64,000 nt of DNA from a virus, in IMG/VR virus record IMGVR_UViG_3300035210_000189, positions 88,441 through 152,440 of that record; one strand, written 5' to 3'. The notes below the pieces were generated by a model that ran no database searches, was not told the DNA's origin, and worked only from the letters and a program-made list of their open reading frames with translations. A program made the position numbers and the translations under genes. Shown one piece after another: positions 48,762 to 58,171 of this stretch (positions within the stretch are counted from its first letter, which is position 1; each line of letters opens with the position of its first letter).

Positions 48762-49508
48762 ATGACCACTATTTATGAACAGTTAACCAACAAGGATTAT
48801 TCTGTTGAGCCTACGATTATTGCTCGTTTGATTGTATTGCTAAAAATTGTCTCAGGTGTTGACTTGTCAGGCCAAGATGCTGAGTTCAAACGTAATACGA
48901 TCATAACAGGTGGTTTTGTGACCATTGAGTTTCATTTTCCTAATGGTGTAGCTTCCGTTACGTCTAAAAAAGGCTTGCTGACGGCTGACTTCAAATTTTT
49001 GAGAAAGATGAAGGAAAACTTTCCTTTCAATGCGTGGCATTGTCAAATAGATGTCGATCATGAAATGAATTTTGAAAAGGCACGTTTTGAATATTATATC
49101 AGCGTCTCAAAATATAACTTAAACCGTGATGAAAGTTCAGCAGCGTATTGTGCCATTAAAATAAACCATGTTCTGGATAAAGAGCTTAACCGCTTTAATA
49201 CTGTTGAGTACAACAATTTGCATTCAACAACATTCAGAACCTATGCTGATATGTCATCAATTGGGCTAAATTCATATTTTTTAACGCCTAATAATGATTT
49301 TGAGCAACTTTTAATCAAATTTCTTGATTTCTTTAAACAAGATCCCCGTATGTTTTACAGTATTTTTACGGAATATCCTTCTTTTGTTCATGTCATTGAA
49401 CAGATGGAGAAAGCAAAAGACTTTTTAAATCTATTTCATGAACAATATATCAATGATATAGATATTTTAAAATCAAGAATGCTACTTATCGACATGCAGG
49501 CGATTTGA
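48762..49508 (+). CDS. Array protein 4, M-x-x-I tail
   Basis: 248 residues from ATG 48762, one base after the previous stop. MTTIYEQL start, LLKIVSGVDLSG, CQIDVDHEMNFEKARF, MFYSIFTEYPSFVHV, tail RMLLIDMQAI. Its ribosome site AGGCGAT lies within the previous gene's last codons. Confidence 0.8.
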   Translation: MTTIYEQLTNKDYSVEPTIIARLIVLLKIVSGVDLSGQDAEFKRNTIITGGFVTIEFHFPNGVASVTSKKGLLTADFKFLRKMKENFPFNAWHCQIDVDHEMNFEKARFEYYISVSKYNLNRDESSAAYCAIKINHVLDKELNRFNTVEYNNLHSTTFRTYADMSSIGLNSYFLTPNNDFEQLLIKFLDFFKQDPRMFYSIFTEYPSFVHVIEQMEKAKDFLNLFHEQYINDIDILKSRMLLIDMQAI

Positions 49509-49509
49509 T

Positions 49510-50289
49510 ATGAAAACAATCTATGATCGTATGTTAGAAAAAGAAGCTCGTATTTTTAATGAAGAGTTAAATTCTGTCATTATTCCAAAATTAGTTCATT
49601 TACTTAATCAGTTGTGTGATATTGATTTGAATGCAACAGGAACATGTTTTAAGCCTTATATGATCTATACTGGTTCTACCATTTATGATCACAATCTTAA
49701 AATTACTTACAGATGTCAATACTGTGAAGCAAGCGTGTCATTAAAAGATAATAAATTATCCGTATATTTTAGTTTTTTTAAGAAGAATTTAGATCATTAT
49801 AAAACACCTTTAAATGCAGATAGATGTGCTATTGATGTTGACCATCAGTTGAATTTTAAACAAGCTGTTTTTAATTATTATGCAAACTTTTCAAAGTTAA
49901 AAATTGATCGTCACTGTGATGGGCATGTATATAGTTCATTGAATATTGCTCGAACTTTTGATTCAAACTTCAATCAAACCAACACAGTAAGCTATTTGAA
50001 TGGGTTAACGGAAACATCAGATTATATTGATTTAAAGGACTTTGCTTTAAATCCAGTTTTTTTTCAAGCCAATAACCAATTTGATAAATTACTTGTAGAC
50101 GCTACAACCTTTTGCGAGTATAATCCAAAAGAATTCTACAATGTCTTTCCAGAATATCCAACCTATGTTGAGTTCATGACCAACATTGGAAAGGCTACTG
50201 CGTTTTTGAACCTTTTTTACGCACAATACACTGACGATGTTGAAATCTTAACATCACGACTTCTACTATTAGACATGCAGGCGATTTAA
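49510..50289 (+). CDS. Array protein 5, M-x-x-I tail
   Basis: 259 residues. MKTIYDRM start, LLNQLCDIDLNA, CAIDVDHQLNFKQAVF, EFYNVFPEYPTYVEF, tail RLLLLDMQAI. One base after the previous stop; ribosome site in CAGGCGATT. Confidence 0.8.
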   Translation: MKTIYDRMLEKEARIFNEELNSVIIPKLVHLLNQLCDIDLNATGTCFKPYMIYTGSTIYDHNLKITYRCQYCEASVSLKDNKLSVYFSFFKKNLDHYKTPLNADRCAIDVDHQLNFKQAVFNYYANFSKLKIDRHCDGHVYSSLNIARTFDSNFNQTNTVSYLNGLTETSDYIDLKDFALNPVFFQANNQFDKLLVDATTFCEYNPKEFYNVFPEYPTYVEFMTNIGKATAFLNLFYAQYTDDVEILTSRLLLLDMQAI

Positions 50290-50290
50290 T

Positions 50291-51046
50291 ATGAAAACAC
50301 TCTACGAACAATTCAGGAAATGTAAATTAGCCCTTAATTCTGATGTCGGTGATAATCCATTAATTTCAAAGAAACTTAAAGTCTTGTTTCATAAAGTTTA
50401 TGGCATTGATATTTCTGATGAATCTATACTGTTTAAAAAAGATATCGGATCTATTGGTCAAGAACTAAGTATTAGTTACAAATTTGAATATGGATCGGTT
50501 GATGTCTCCACTCAACAAGAGCAATTGGTTGTGAAGTTTTATCACAATGACAACTTTAAAGCTCCTTTTAAAGCTAATCGTTCTACTATTTCTGTGGATC
50601 ATGATTTAAATTTTGTTCGTGCTGAATATTGTATGTATTTTGCATTTTTAAACAGCGTTCTCCATAATAATGGTGGTTATGGTGGATACAACCAAATGAA
50701 AATCCAGCGGATTATTGATTTGAACGGTGCTTACAATTCTATCTCCTTCCGACATTCAGATGATGCAGATAGTGATTTATTTATTGATGTTGAACGGAGT
50801 AAGCTGGATGAACGCTTTTTTCAACCAAATACCAATTTAGAAGAAACATTCTATCAATTGATCGACTTTGTTACTGAACACCCACACGAATTTTATGCGA
50901 TATTTGATGGATATCCAAGTTTTTCTAAATGTGTTGACCATTCTGACGGTATTATTGATTTCGTTAATGTTTTTATTCATCAGTATTTTAGTGATAACGA
51001 AAGATTAAAACAAAACATGTTGTTACTTGATATGCAGGCCATATAA
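50291..51046 (+). CDS. Array protein 6, M-x-x-I tail
   Basis: 251 residues. MKTLYEQF start, LFHKVYGIDISD, STISVDHDLNFVRAEY, EFYAIFDGYPSFSKC, tail NMLLLDMQAI. The FKYG-type strand reads FEYGSVDVS. Confidence 0.8.
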   Translation: MKTLYEQFRKCKLALNSDVGDNPLISKKLKVLFHKVYGIDISDESILFKKDIGSIGQELSISYKFEYGSVDVSTQQEQLVVKFYHNDNFKAPFKANRSTISVDHDLNFVRAEYCMYFAFLNSVLHNNGGYGGYNQMKIQRIIDLNGAYNSISFRHSDDADSDLFIDVERSKLDERFFQPNTNLEETFYQLIDFVTEHPHEFYAIFDGYPSFSKCVDHSDGIIDFVNVFIHQYFSDNERLKQNMLLLDMQAI

Positions 51047-51047
51047 C

Positions 51048-51812
51048 ATGAAAACCATTTCTGATTATCTTTTTAAATGCAAACGTAATCTGACAACTAA
51101 CTTAGCTACTGATGTCAAACTTCGCATTGCGGTTAAGCTTGAAACATTACTTAACCAGTTTTGTGACATCGAACTTTCAGAAAATTCGCCTTCTTTTACA
51201 CCTAATGGTGGCATGGTAGGTCAAGAGATGGTTTCTTGCTATCAATTTAAATATGGTTCAGCCGATGTATCGACAAAAGATCAAAATCTGGAAGTTACTT
51301 TTTTCTTTAAAGAAAGTAATTTATTAAAAATTCCTTTGGGCACTAGTCGTTGTGTAGTTACTGTAGATCATGATTTAAACTTTAAAAAAGCAACATATTC
51401 ATATTATGTTTGCTTCTCAAAAAGAATTCTAGATTCAGACTACACTGATTTTGAACATTGCAATCTTCTTATTCAAAGGATTGTAGACGCAACTAACTAT
51501 TATAACAATATACTTTATCATAACACTCAATCAAAAGGCAAAGAATATAAGGATTTATTACAACATGGTCTTAATGAACGCTATGTGATTCCAGATTATG
51601 AATTTGAAATGATGTTTAAGAATTTCATTGTGTTTGCATGTACTAAACCATTTGATTTTTACGAAGCTTTTCCTGAGTATCCAAGTTATATGGATTTCAT
51701 TCATAAAATTGATCAGACTGTCGCATTTATGAACTTGTTTAACCAACAATACACAGCAGACCCAATACTGCTTAATCAAAAGATGTTACTTCTTGACATG
51801 CAGGTGATCTAA
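51048..51812 (+). CDS. Array protein 7, M-x-x-I tail
   Basis: 254 residues. MKTISDYL start, LLNQFCDIELSE, FKYGSADVSTKDQNLEV, CVVTVDHDLNFKKATY, DFYEAFPEYPSYMDF, tail KMLLLDMQVI. Closest to proteins 6 and 9. Confidence 0.8.
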   Translation: MKTISDYLFKCKRNLTTNLATDVKLRIAVKLETLLNQFCDIELSENSPSFTPNGGMVGQEMVSCYQFKYGSADVSTKDQNLEVTFFFKESNLLKIPLGTSRCVVTVDHDLNFKKATYSYYVCFSKRILDSDYTDFEHCNLLIQRIVDATNYYNNILYHNTQSKGKEYKDLLQHGLNERYVIPDYEFEMMFKNFIVFACTKPFDFYEAFPEYPSYMDFIHKIDQTVAFMNLFNQQYTADPILLNQKMLLLDMQVI

Positions 51813-52613
51813 TTGACAACTATTTATGATCACCTATTTTTATGCAATAAACTGAATGGCTTTAACAGTTCCCTCAATGATCAAATTATGTCTAAATTGG
51901 TTGTTTTGCTAGAACAGGTTTGTAATGTGGATTTGTCTGATGAACCAGCACTCTTTTTTCAAAATATAGCTAGTTTTGGAAAGGATGTTAGTATTGAATA
52001 TAAGTCCAAGTATGGGACGGCATCGTTATACACTAACAATAAAATGTTGGAAGTCATTTTTCTATTCACTCTAAAAGCATGTGATTCCCTATACATTCCA
52101 TTTAAATCAACTATTTGCGAAGTTAAAGTGGATAATGACTTAAATTTTAAGCAGGCAACTTTTAATTTTTTTGTTAACTTTTCTCACAACAACATCGAAC
52201 TTAAAGTCAATCCAAATAAATATGTTGGAACGGTATTGGTTACTAATCCTAAGTATTCAGCTATTCATATTAAACGTATCATTGATGAACATAGAATTAG
52301 TTCTAATATTATTACTTATAATAATTTTAAATGTAACAGTGGAGAATATATTAATTTAGGTAATATTGAGCTAAATAACCAATACTTTATACCAGACAAT
52401 GATTTTGAAAATTTATTTGTTAAATTCATTTTACTTTGTTCGAACAAACCAAAACAATTTTATACTGTTTTCATTGATTATCCTAGTTATCAAAATATTA
52501 TTGATCATAAAAAACATGCGGTTGAACTATTAAACCTATTCAGTGAACAGTATTTTAATAATTTTGAAACTTTGCAATCAAATATGCTACTAATTGATAT
52601 GGTGGAAATTTAA
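51813..52613 (+). CDS. Array protein 8, M-x-x-I tail, TTG start
   Basis: 266 residues, starting at TTG directly after the previous TAA (MTTIYDHL aligns with the other starts). LLEQVCNVDLSD, CEVKVDNDLNFKQATF, QFYTVFIDYPSYQNI, tail NMLLIDMVEI. The TTG start should lower its expression relative to the rest. Confidence 0.78.
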   Translation: MTTIYDHLFLCNKLNGFNSSLNDQIMSKLVVLLEQVCNVDLSDEPALFFQNIASFGKDVSIEYKSKYGTASLYTNNKMLEVIFLFTLKACDSLYIPFKSTICEVKVDNDLNFKQATFNFFVNFSHNNIELKVNPNKYVGTVLVTNPKYSAIHIKRIIDEHRISSNIITYNNFKCNSGEYINLGNIELNNQYFIPDNDFENLFVKFILLCSNKPKQFYTVFIDYPSYQNIIDHKKHAVELLNLFSEQYFNNFETLQSNMLLIDMVEI

Positions 52614-52614
52614 T

Positions 52615-53382
52615 ATGACGAATATTTATGAGGCGATGGTACACTTTAAAAAGACAAACGAACCTAACTGGGGTATGACGCCTTTGGTTAGCTCTAAACT
52701 TGCTTCATTGCTTCGACAGGCAACTGGCATAGAACTGCATGGTGATGAACCTCATTTTACTAATAACATTAGCGTATGTGGTTTGGAAGTGGCTATGGAT
52801 TACTTCTTTAAATATGGATCAGCCACTTTGAGTTTGAAAGATAATGAGTTGGAAGTAGGTTTTTACTTTGTTCGTAAAGATGACAATGCTTATCAACTTC
52901 CATTTAATGCTAAACAATGTAGAGTTTATCTTGATCGTGATTTTAATTTTAAATTCGCTGTTTTTAATTATAAAGTTAATTTTTTAAAATCTCTTTTAAA
53001 TAATCACAACCAAAGTTCTGTGTATGCTTCCATTAAGATTCAAAAAATTATTGAGCAGGATTCAACAACAAGAACTACTGTTGAATATCAAAACCTTCTC
53101 TCTAATGTAAAAGAACATACTTCGCTTCATGATAAAGGTCTGGATACCCATTTCTTTAATGCTGATGTTAAATTTGAATCGTTTTTAGCTAAATTCATGG
53201 ATTCTTGTGCCACACGACCATATCAGTTCTATGAATTATTTCCAGAATATCCAAACTATATTGATTTCATGGAAAAAATGCACAAAGCTGTTGAATTTTT
53301 AAACCTATTTAACTCCCAATACATTAATCAGTTTGATGTGTTAGAATCTAAACTTCTTTTACTTGAAATGCAGGCTATCTGA
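52615..53382 (+). CDS. Array protein 9, M-x-x-I tail
   Basis: 255 residues. MTNIYEAM start, LLRQATGIELHG, FKYGSATLSLKDNELEV, CRVYLDRDFNFKFAVF, QFYELFPEYPNYIDF, tail KLLLLEMQAI. Confidence 0.8.
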   Translation: MTNIYEAMVHFKKTNEPNWGMTPLVSSKLASLLRQATGIELHGDEPHFTNNISVCGLEVAMDYFFKYGSATLSLKDNELEVGFYFVRKDDNAYQLPFNAKQCRVYLDRDFNFKFAVFNYKVNFLKSLLNNHNQSSVYASIKIQKIIEQDSTTRTTVEYQNLLSNVKEHTSLHDKGLDTHFFNADVKFESFLAKFMDSCATRPYQFYELFPEYPNYIDFMEKMHKAVEFLNLFNSQYINQFDVLESKLLLLEMQAI

Positions 53383-53383
53383 A

Positions 53384-54160
53384 ATGTCTACAATACTGGA
53401 AAATATTGCAACATTAAAAAACAATCATTTTCCTGATGAGCTTAACGCCGTTATTCTCGCTAAGCTAACAATATTATTAAATATTACTTTTGGCTCTGCC
53501 TTATCCAGTGCTGGTAATGTTTCTTATCGTGAAATGGTAACTTATAATGACAATGACCAGATAGATATTTCATATAACTTTGAGTTTGGCGTTGCCTTCA
53601 TTTCTTTTTTTCGACCACTTAATCAACTCACTGTTTCCTTTTGTTGTTCTGTTAATATTGATAACTTATATCATAAAGATCTTAATTATTGTTTAACCGT
53701 TGATCCTAATCTTAATTTCGAGACGTTCTCTTTTGATAGATTCTTTGAGTTTTCGAGAGAACATAATGATAAACGTAAATATACATCTGTATGGTCAAAC
53801 TTGCTATTTGATATTAAAATGGATAATTTTTTAAATGTTAGCAAGAACTTTCTATATCGTAACGAAGAGATGTATACAATAGATGAAGATGATAAACAAA
53901 ATCTTTTTGATCATGGTTTGAATCCAGTGTTTTATCTTTCCAGTCGGCACTTTGATGAACTATTATTAAAGTTCTTAAATTATTGTATGAGAAATAAAAA
54001 AGATTTTTACTCTATATTTCCACACTATCCGACACAGATAAATTGTATGGAATCACTCAACAAAACAGTAGAGTTTTTAAATGTTTTTTGTGAAGAATAT
54101 ACAGACAATTTGTTAATTTTGGAGTATAATATTCTACTACTTGATATTCAGGCGATTTGA
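53384..54160 (+). CDS. Array protein 10, I-x-x-I tail
   Basis: 258 residues. MSTILENI start, LLNITFGSALSS, CLTVDPNLNFETFSF, DFYSIFPHYPTQINC, tail NILLLDIQAI. The only strict member with Ile instead of Met at -4; the most diverged core of the contiguous array. Confidence 0.78.
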   Translation: MSTILENIATLKNNHFPDELNAVILAKLTILLNITFGSALSSAGNVSYREMVTYNDNDQIDISYNFEFGVAFISFFRPLNQLTVSFCCSVNIDNLYHKDLNYCLTVDPNLNFETFSFDRFFEFSREHNDKRKYTSVWSNLLFDIKMDNFLNVSKNFLYRNEEMYTIDEDDKQNLFDHGLNPVFYLSSRHFDELLLKFLNYCMRNKKDFYSIFPHYPTQINCMESLNKTVEFLNVFCEEYTDNLLILEYNILLLDIQAI

Positions 54161-54161
54161 T

Positions 54162-54920
54162 ATGACGACACTTTATGAACAATTTAATGCAGTTCGAACA
54201 GCTCAGAAGAACTGGCTGTATGAACCGGACGTTCAACAAAAACTTATTGATATCTTTAAGATTATTTGTGATATTGATCTGTCTAATGAAACGACACCAT
54301 TTAAACCTGATGGCGGTTCTTTTGGTATGGAAATTGTTTATAACTATAAGTTTAAATATGGCAGAGTCTATGTTCAAACTGAGAAAAAAGAAATGCAGGT
54401 TATGTTTATTTTTGATGACCCCTATGATCTGACCATTCCATTTAGTCGTTCTTCAAGTTCACACCGTTGTACTGTCAAAGTCGATCACGACTTAAATTTT
54501 GTAGAAGGTCGATTTGGGTTTTATACATCTTTTTCAAATAGAACTCTAGATAGAGATGTTTCTGGATTTCTTATCCTCTGTTTTGAACGAGTCATTAATA
54601 GTAAACAATCATTTAATAGCATTGCTTATAGTCCTGATATGCTATCAGATAACTATCTAGATTTAATTCCACATCATCTTCATAAAAATTATTTAATTCC
54701 TAACATTGATTTTGAACAAGTATTCATGGAGTTCATGACTTTTTGTTCAGAGAATCCAGAAGACTTTTATAATGTGTTTGTTGAATATCCAAACTATGAA
54801 CAAATTATTAGTAATGTTGATAATTTTGTTCTTTTCTTAAACTTATTTAACCAACAATACATCGAAAACTCAGCACTTTTACAATCACGTATTTTGTTGT
54901 TAAACATGCAGACAATTTAA
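54162..54920 (+). CDS. Array protein 11, M-x-x-I tail
   Basis: 252 residues. MTTLYEQF start, IFKIICDIDLSN, FKYGRVYVQT, CTVKVDHDLNFVEGRF, DFYNVFVEYPNYEQI, tail RILLLNMQTI. Last gene before the Sir2 insertion. Confidence 0.8.
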   Translation: MTTLYEQFNAVRTAQKNWLYEPDVQQKLIDIFKIICDIDLSNETTPFKPDGGSFGMEIVYNYKFKYGRVYVQTEKKEMQVMFIFDDPYDLTIPFSRSSSSHRCTVKVDHDLNFVEGRFGFYTSFSNRTLDRDVSGFLILCFERVINSKQSFNSIAYSPDMLSDNYLDLIPHHLHKNYLIPNIDFEQVFMEFMTFCSENPEDFYNVFVEYPNYEQIISNVDNFVLFLNLFNQQYIENSALLQSRILLLNMQTI

Positions 54921-55001
54921 ATATGAGCTTAATATAATAAAGTAAATTGACATGTAGTTATTTTTAAATTAAACTTTCAAGACTTATATGAGGATAGTTA
55001 C

Positions 55002-55820
55002 ATGTTAGAACGTATATTTAAAGCAAAAGATGATTTCGATAAAGCCACTCTGTTAAAAGTCTCGGTTGATGATTATAAACCTAAGATCACTTTCTTTACA
55101 GGCTCTGGCATATCTCAGGAGAGCGGTTTAGAAACATTCAGGGCGGATGATGGTTTGTGGAGCAATCATCGTGTGGATGAAGTTGCAACGGCTCACGCCC
55201 TTCAAAAAGACTTTAAAAAGGTTAACAACTTTTTCAATGATCGACGTAAAGAAGTGATGGCCGCTCAACCTAATCGTTCTCATGAGATATTGAAAGAACT
55301 TGAAAAGTATTTTCATGTTGTCGTTGTCACTCAGAACGTTGATGACTTGCATGAGCGTGCTGGCAGTTCGTGTATCTATCATTTGCATGGCGAAATCATG
55401 CGTTCACGACCAGTTGGTAATGCCAAAGTATTCTATGACCAAAAGAAAGACATTAAACTGGGTGATAAGTGTATGTTGACCAAAGCACAAATTAGACCTC
55501 ATATTGTTTTGTTTGATGAAATGTTAGATGACAGTATTTTGTCTGACGCCAGAAAGCATATTAGAGAATCGGATGTCTTTGTTGTGGTTGGTAGTAGTCT
55601 TCAAGTTGAACCTGCCGCTTCATTGGTGGTAGAAGGCTTTGGTCTGAGGGATTTTATTTTGGTTGACCCAAGCACTGTCTTCATGAAATACAATGCTAAC
55701 TATGTGCATGTGAAAGAAAAAGCGACTGTGGGTTTGGAAATGATGTTACCGCAGTTGATTATTAAAGCCGACCAGATGAAAACTCAGTTTAAAGAAAATA
55801 AAGAAAGATTGAAAGTATAG
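55002..55820 (+). CDS. Sir2-family NAD+-dependent deacylase
   Basis: 272 residues. FTGSGISQESGLETFR (about 32-47), TQNVDDLHERAG (110-121), catalytic His129 in HLHGE, and GSSLQVEPA near 205 form the Sir2 NAD site. The usual zinc Cys tetrad is missing; only one Cys (DKCML) is in that region, so the small domain is reduced. It could deacylate proteins or cleave NAD+. It sits inside the paralogue array with gaps of 81 and 53 bp, unlike the 1-bp spacing of the array, so it looks inserted. Confidence 0.85.
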   Translation: MLERIFKAKDDFDKATLLKVSVDDYKPKITFFTGSGISQESGLETFRADDGLWSNHRVDEVATAHALQKDFKKVNNFFNDRRKEVMAAQPNRSHEILKELEKYFHVVVVTQNVDDLHERAGSSCIYHLHGEIMRSRPVGNAKVFYDQKKDIKLGDKCMLTKAQIRPHIVLFDEMLDDSILSDARKHIRESDVFVVVGSSLQVEPAASLVVEGFGLRDFILVDPSTVFMKYNANYVHVKEKATVGLEMMLPQLIIKADQMKTQFKENKERLKV

Positions 55821-55873
55821 TGTATTGTGTGTTATACTTGCGATAATCTTATTTTTTTGAAGGCTATTTCAAC

Positions 55874-56677
55874 ATGACAACGATTTATGACAAACTTTTA
55901 GTATTAACAAATAAAATTGTCGATATGGATGATCTAATTTTCAAGCTTGATAATGAGTTAGATTTAGAGATAACTTCAAATTTGATTACTTTATTAAATC
56001 TCTCCTGTGGCATTGACTTGTCACAGGTAGAATCTGCATTTAGCGACCACAGATTATCATTTGATGAGTTTAATGATTTAGAGATTTCTTATAAGTTTCC
56101 GTATGGCAATTCTTTTATTAGTGTAAACACAACATCTAAATCATTGGACGTGTCATTTTCTTTTTCAAATGAAGTTCCTATAAAATTATACAAAAATAAT
56201 GTGTGTTATCTTAATGTTGATCATAACATGCAGTTTGAAAAATGTGCATTTAAAAGAGTTATTCAATATTCTAAATCTACTGTCGGCCAACCATTTTCTC
56301 TGCCAGTTTGGGGTGTTTTAATCATCTATACTTCTATTGACAAAGATTTAAACAAAATGCATAAGTTACATTATCAAAACAACAAATTGTATTCAGTGGA
56401 CGAAAACAATTTGATCAATTTATTTGATCAAAATATTAATCATTTTTTTAAATCACCACCTAATGAGTTCGATGAATTGTTATTTAGTTTTTTTAACTTT
56501 AACAGTCTCCATTCTGTCGAATTCTATGAGGTATTTCCTGATTATCCAGATTACAACAATCTAATGAAATCAGTTGATTACCTTATTCAATTTTTAAATT
56601 TGTTTTTTACACAATATACTACTGATAAACATCTATTACATCGTAAAATAGAATTGCTTGAAATGAGATTAATTTAA
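55874..56677 (+). CDS. Array protein 12, M-x-x-I tail
   Basis: 267 residues. MTTIYDKL start, LLNLSCGIDLSQ, CYLNVDHNMQFEKCAF, EFYEVFPDYPDYNNL, tail KIELLEMRLI. First of three paralogues after the Sir2 gene. Own promoter likely in the 53-bp gap (TATACT). Confidence 0.8.
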   Translation: MTTIYDKLLVLTNKIVDMDDLIFKLDNELDLEITSNLITLLNLSCGIDLSQVESAFSDHRLSFDEFNDLEISYKFPYGNSFISVNTTSKSLDVSFSFSNEVPIKLYKNNVCYLNVDHNMQFEKCAFKRVIQYSKSTVGQPFSLPVWGVLIIYTSIDKDLNKMHKLHYQNNKLYSVDENNLINLFDQNINHFFKSPPNEFDELLFSFFNFNSLHSVEFYEVFPDYPDYNNLMKSVDYLIQFLNLFFTQYTTDKHLLHRKIELLEMRLI

Positions 56678-56678
56678 A

Positions 56679-57389
56679 ATGGATACTATTTACAATGAGA
56701 TCTTGAAGAGGAAAACGACCAGAAGCTTAGGGGACGACTTGACTTCGGCTATTAGTTTGAAATTAGTTAAACTTTTAAAAGCTTCCTGTAATATTGATTT
56801 ATCTGGTATAGAAGTGCCTTTTCAACAAACTGCTATTATTGATTTATCAGAGCTTAGTTGGCCGTTATTTGGTATTGCTCCTGATGGCACATTTTACATA
56901 ACTTTTCATTTTATTCATGGAGTGGTATCGCTACACCTTTATCCAGATAAACAAAGTTTAACATTGTCATTTGGCTTTAAGTATGATCATTTAGATTTTA
57001 TCCTTCCTAGTAATTCAAAATCTTGTAATGTAACGATAGATAACAATATGAATTTTATTGATTGCAATTTTGAAGTTGGTTTTTTATTTTCAACTGTGAC
57101 TTTAAATAATATTGAATCCAAAAGAATATTTGACATGGATTTTATCAATCCAGAAGATGTTCATAAAATAGAGGATGAAACAGATAGTCTTAATGAAATT
57201 ATCTATTATAATTATTTACATACATTAACGTCATATGAATTAGATCCATTATTGATAAATCATGATTTGTTAGTTCAATCAATTTTCACTAAATTAATGG
57301 GGTTACATTCAAAATATCCACATATTTGTTATTCAGGATTTGAAAATCACCTAACATTAAGGAACTATTTAAATGATAACAATTCATGA
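56679..57389 (+). CDS. Array protein 13, tail lost
   Basis: 236 residues. MDTIYNEI start, LLKASCNIDLSG, CNVTIDNNMNFIDCNF, then ICYSGFENHLTLRN where others have FY.VF.EYP, and stops at NYLNDNNS. It lacks the last ~45 residues, including the tail, and its end overlaps the next gene by 17 nt. This looks like a deletion that removed the gene's end up to the start of the next. Confidence 0.75.
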   Translation: MDTIYNEILKRKTTRSLGDDLTSAISLKLVKLLKASCNIDLSGIEVPFQQTAIIDLSELSWPLFGIAPDGTFYITFHFIHGVVSLHLYPDKQSLTLSFGFKYDHLDFILPSNSKSCNVTIDNNMNFIDCNFEVGFLFSTVTLNNIESKRIFDMDFINPEDVHKIEDETDSLNEIIYYNYLHTLTSYELDPLLINHDLLVQSIFTKLMGLHSKYPHICYSGFENHLTLRNYLNDNNS

Positions 57390-58116
57390 TTCCATGATGA
57401 AATTACAATACTTGGATAACCTTGATATTGGTTCATTATTTTATCCAAAATTTATTTTTTTACTCAAACAAGTATTTGACATTGATTTGACGAACGAACT
57501 CAATCCATTTCAGGAAGTTTCTCAAATGATTGGTAGTAATATTGATATTTGCTATCTATTTAAATATGGAAGCATTCTTGTATCTGCTCACAAAGAAAAC
57601 ACTGCTATTGGTGTATATATCACTATTACTGATAGTGTTATTAGTAATAAAATGCCTTACAAATCCACATCTTGCAGTTTAAAACTTGATCATGATATGA
57701 ATTTTATATGGGCATCTTTTGATATTAGTCTGGAATTTTCACGTTCGTACAATGATGAGTATAGCTTATTACAAATCAGAAATGTATTAAGTCCATCATC
57801 TCGTATTGTTAAAACATTCACTTATTCCAATCAAACGCAGTATTCAGTTTCAAAAGATTTGAAATCTTTTGGACTTAGTTCCAACTTTTTTACAGCCAAT
57901 AAAGAATTTGATGATTGCTTAATCGACTTCTTAACGTGCTGTTCAGTGACACCAAAACAATTTTATGACGAATTCACCGAATACCCCAACTATGATACGT
58001 TGATATCAACGGTTGAAGGCACTGTACAATTATTGTCTATATTTAACAAGCAATATATAGATGATAAAGATTTATTGAAATCACGATTGTTATTGACTGA
58101 AATGTGTTTGATTTAA
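57373..58116 (+). CDS. Array protein 14, M-x-x-I tail
   Basis: 247 residues. MITIHDSM start, LLKQVFDIDLTN, FKYGSILVSA, CSLKLDHDMNFIWASF, QFYDEFTEYPNYDTL, tail RLLLTEMCLI. Start lies inside the truncated end of the previous gene, so the two are coupled. Confidence 0.8.
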   Translation: MITIHDSMMKLQYLDNLDIGSLFYPKFIFLLKQVFDIDLTNELNPFQEVSQMIGSNIDICYLFKYGSILVSAHKENTAIGVYITITDSVISNKMPYKSTSCSLKLDHDMNFIWASFDISLEFSRSYNDEYSLLQIRNVLSPSSRIVKTFTYSNQTQYSVSKDLKSFGLSSNFFTANKEFDDCLIDFLTCCSVTPKQFYDEFTEYPNYDTLISTVEGTVQLLSIFNKQYIDDKDLLKSRLLLTEMCLI

Positions 58117-58171
58117 TTTTGACATTTTGTTGATAATTTGATAAAATCAGCAGATCATTAAGGAGTTCACC

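Noticed and set aside
46348-58116. Type I secretion or ssrA-like (LAA) C-terminal signals for the tail
   Set aside because: No glycine-rich repeats or transporter genes nearby, and the ending is M-x-x-I rather than L-A-A; kept as an unknown tag.
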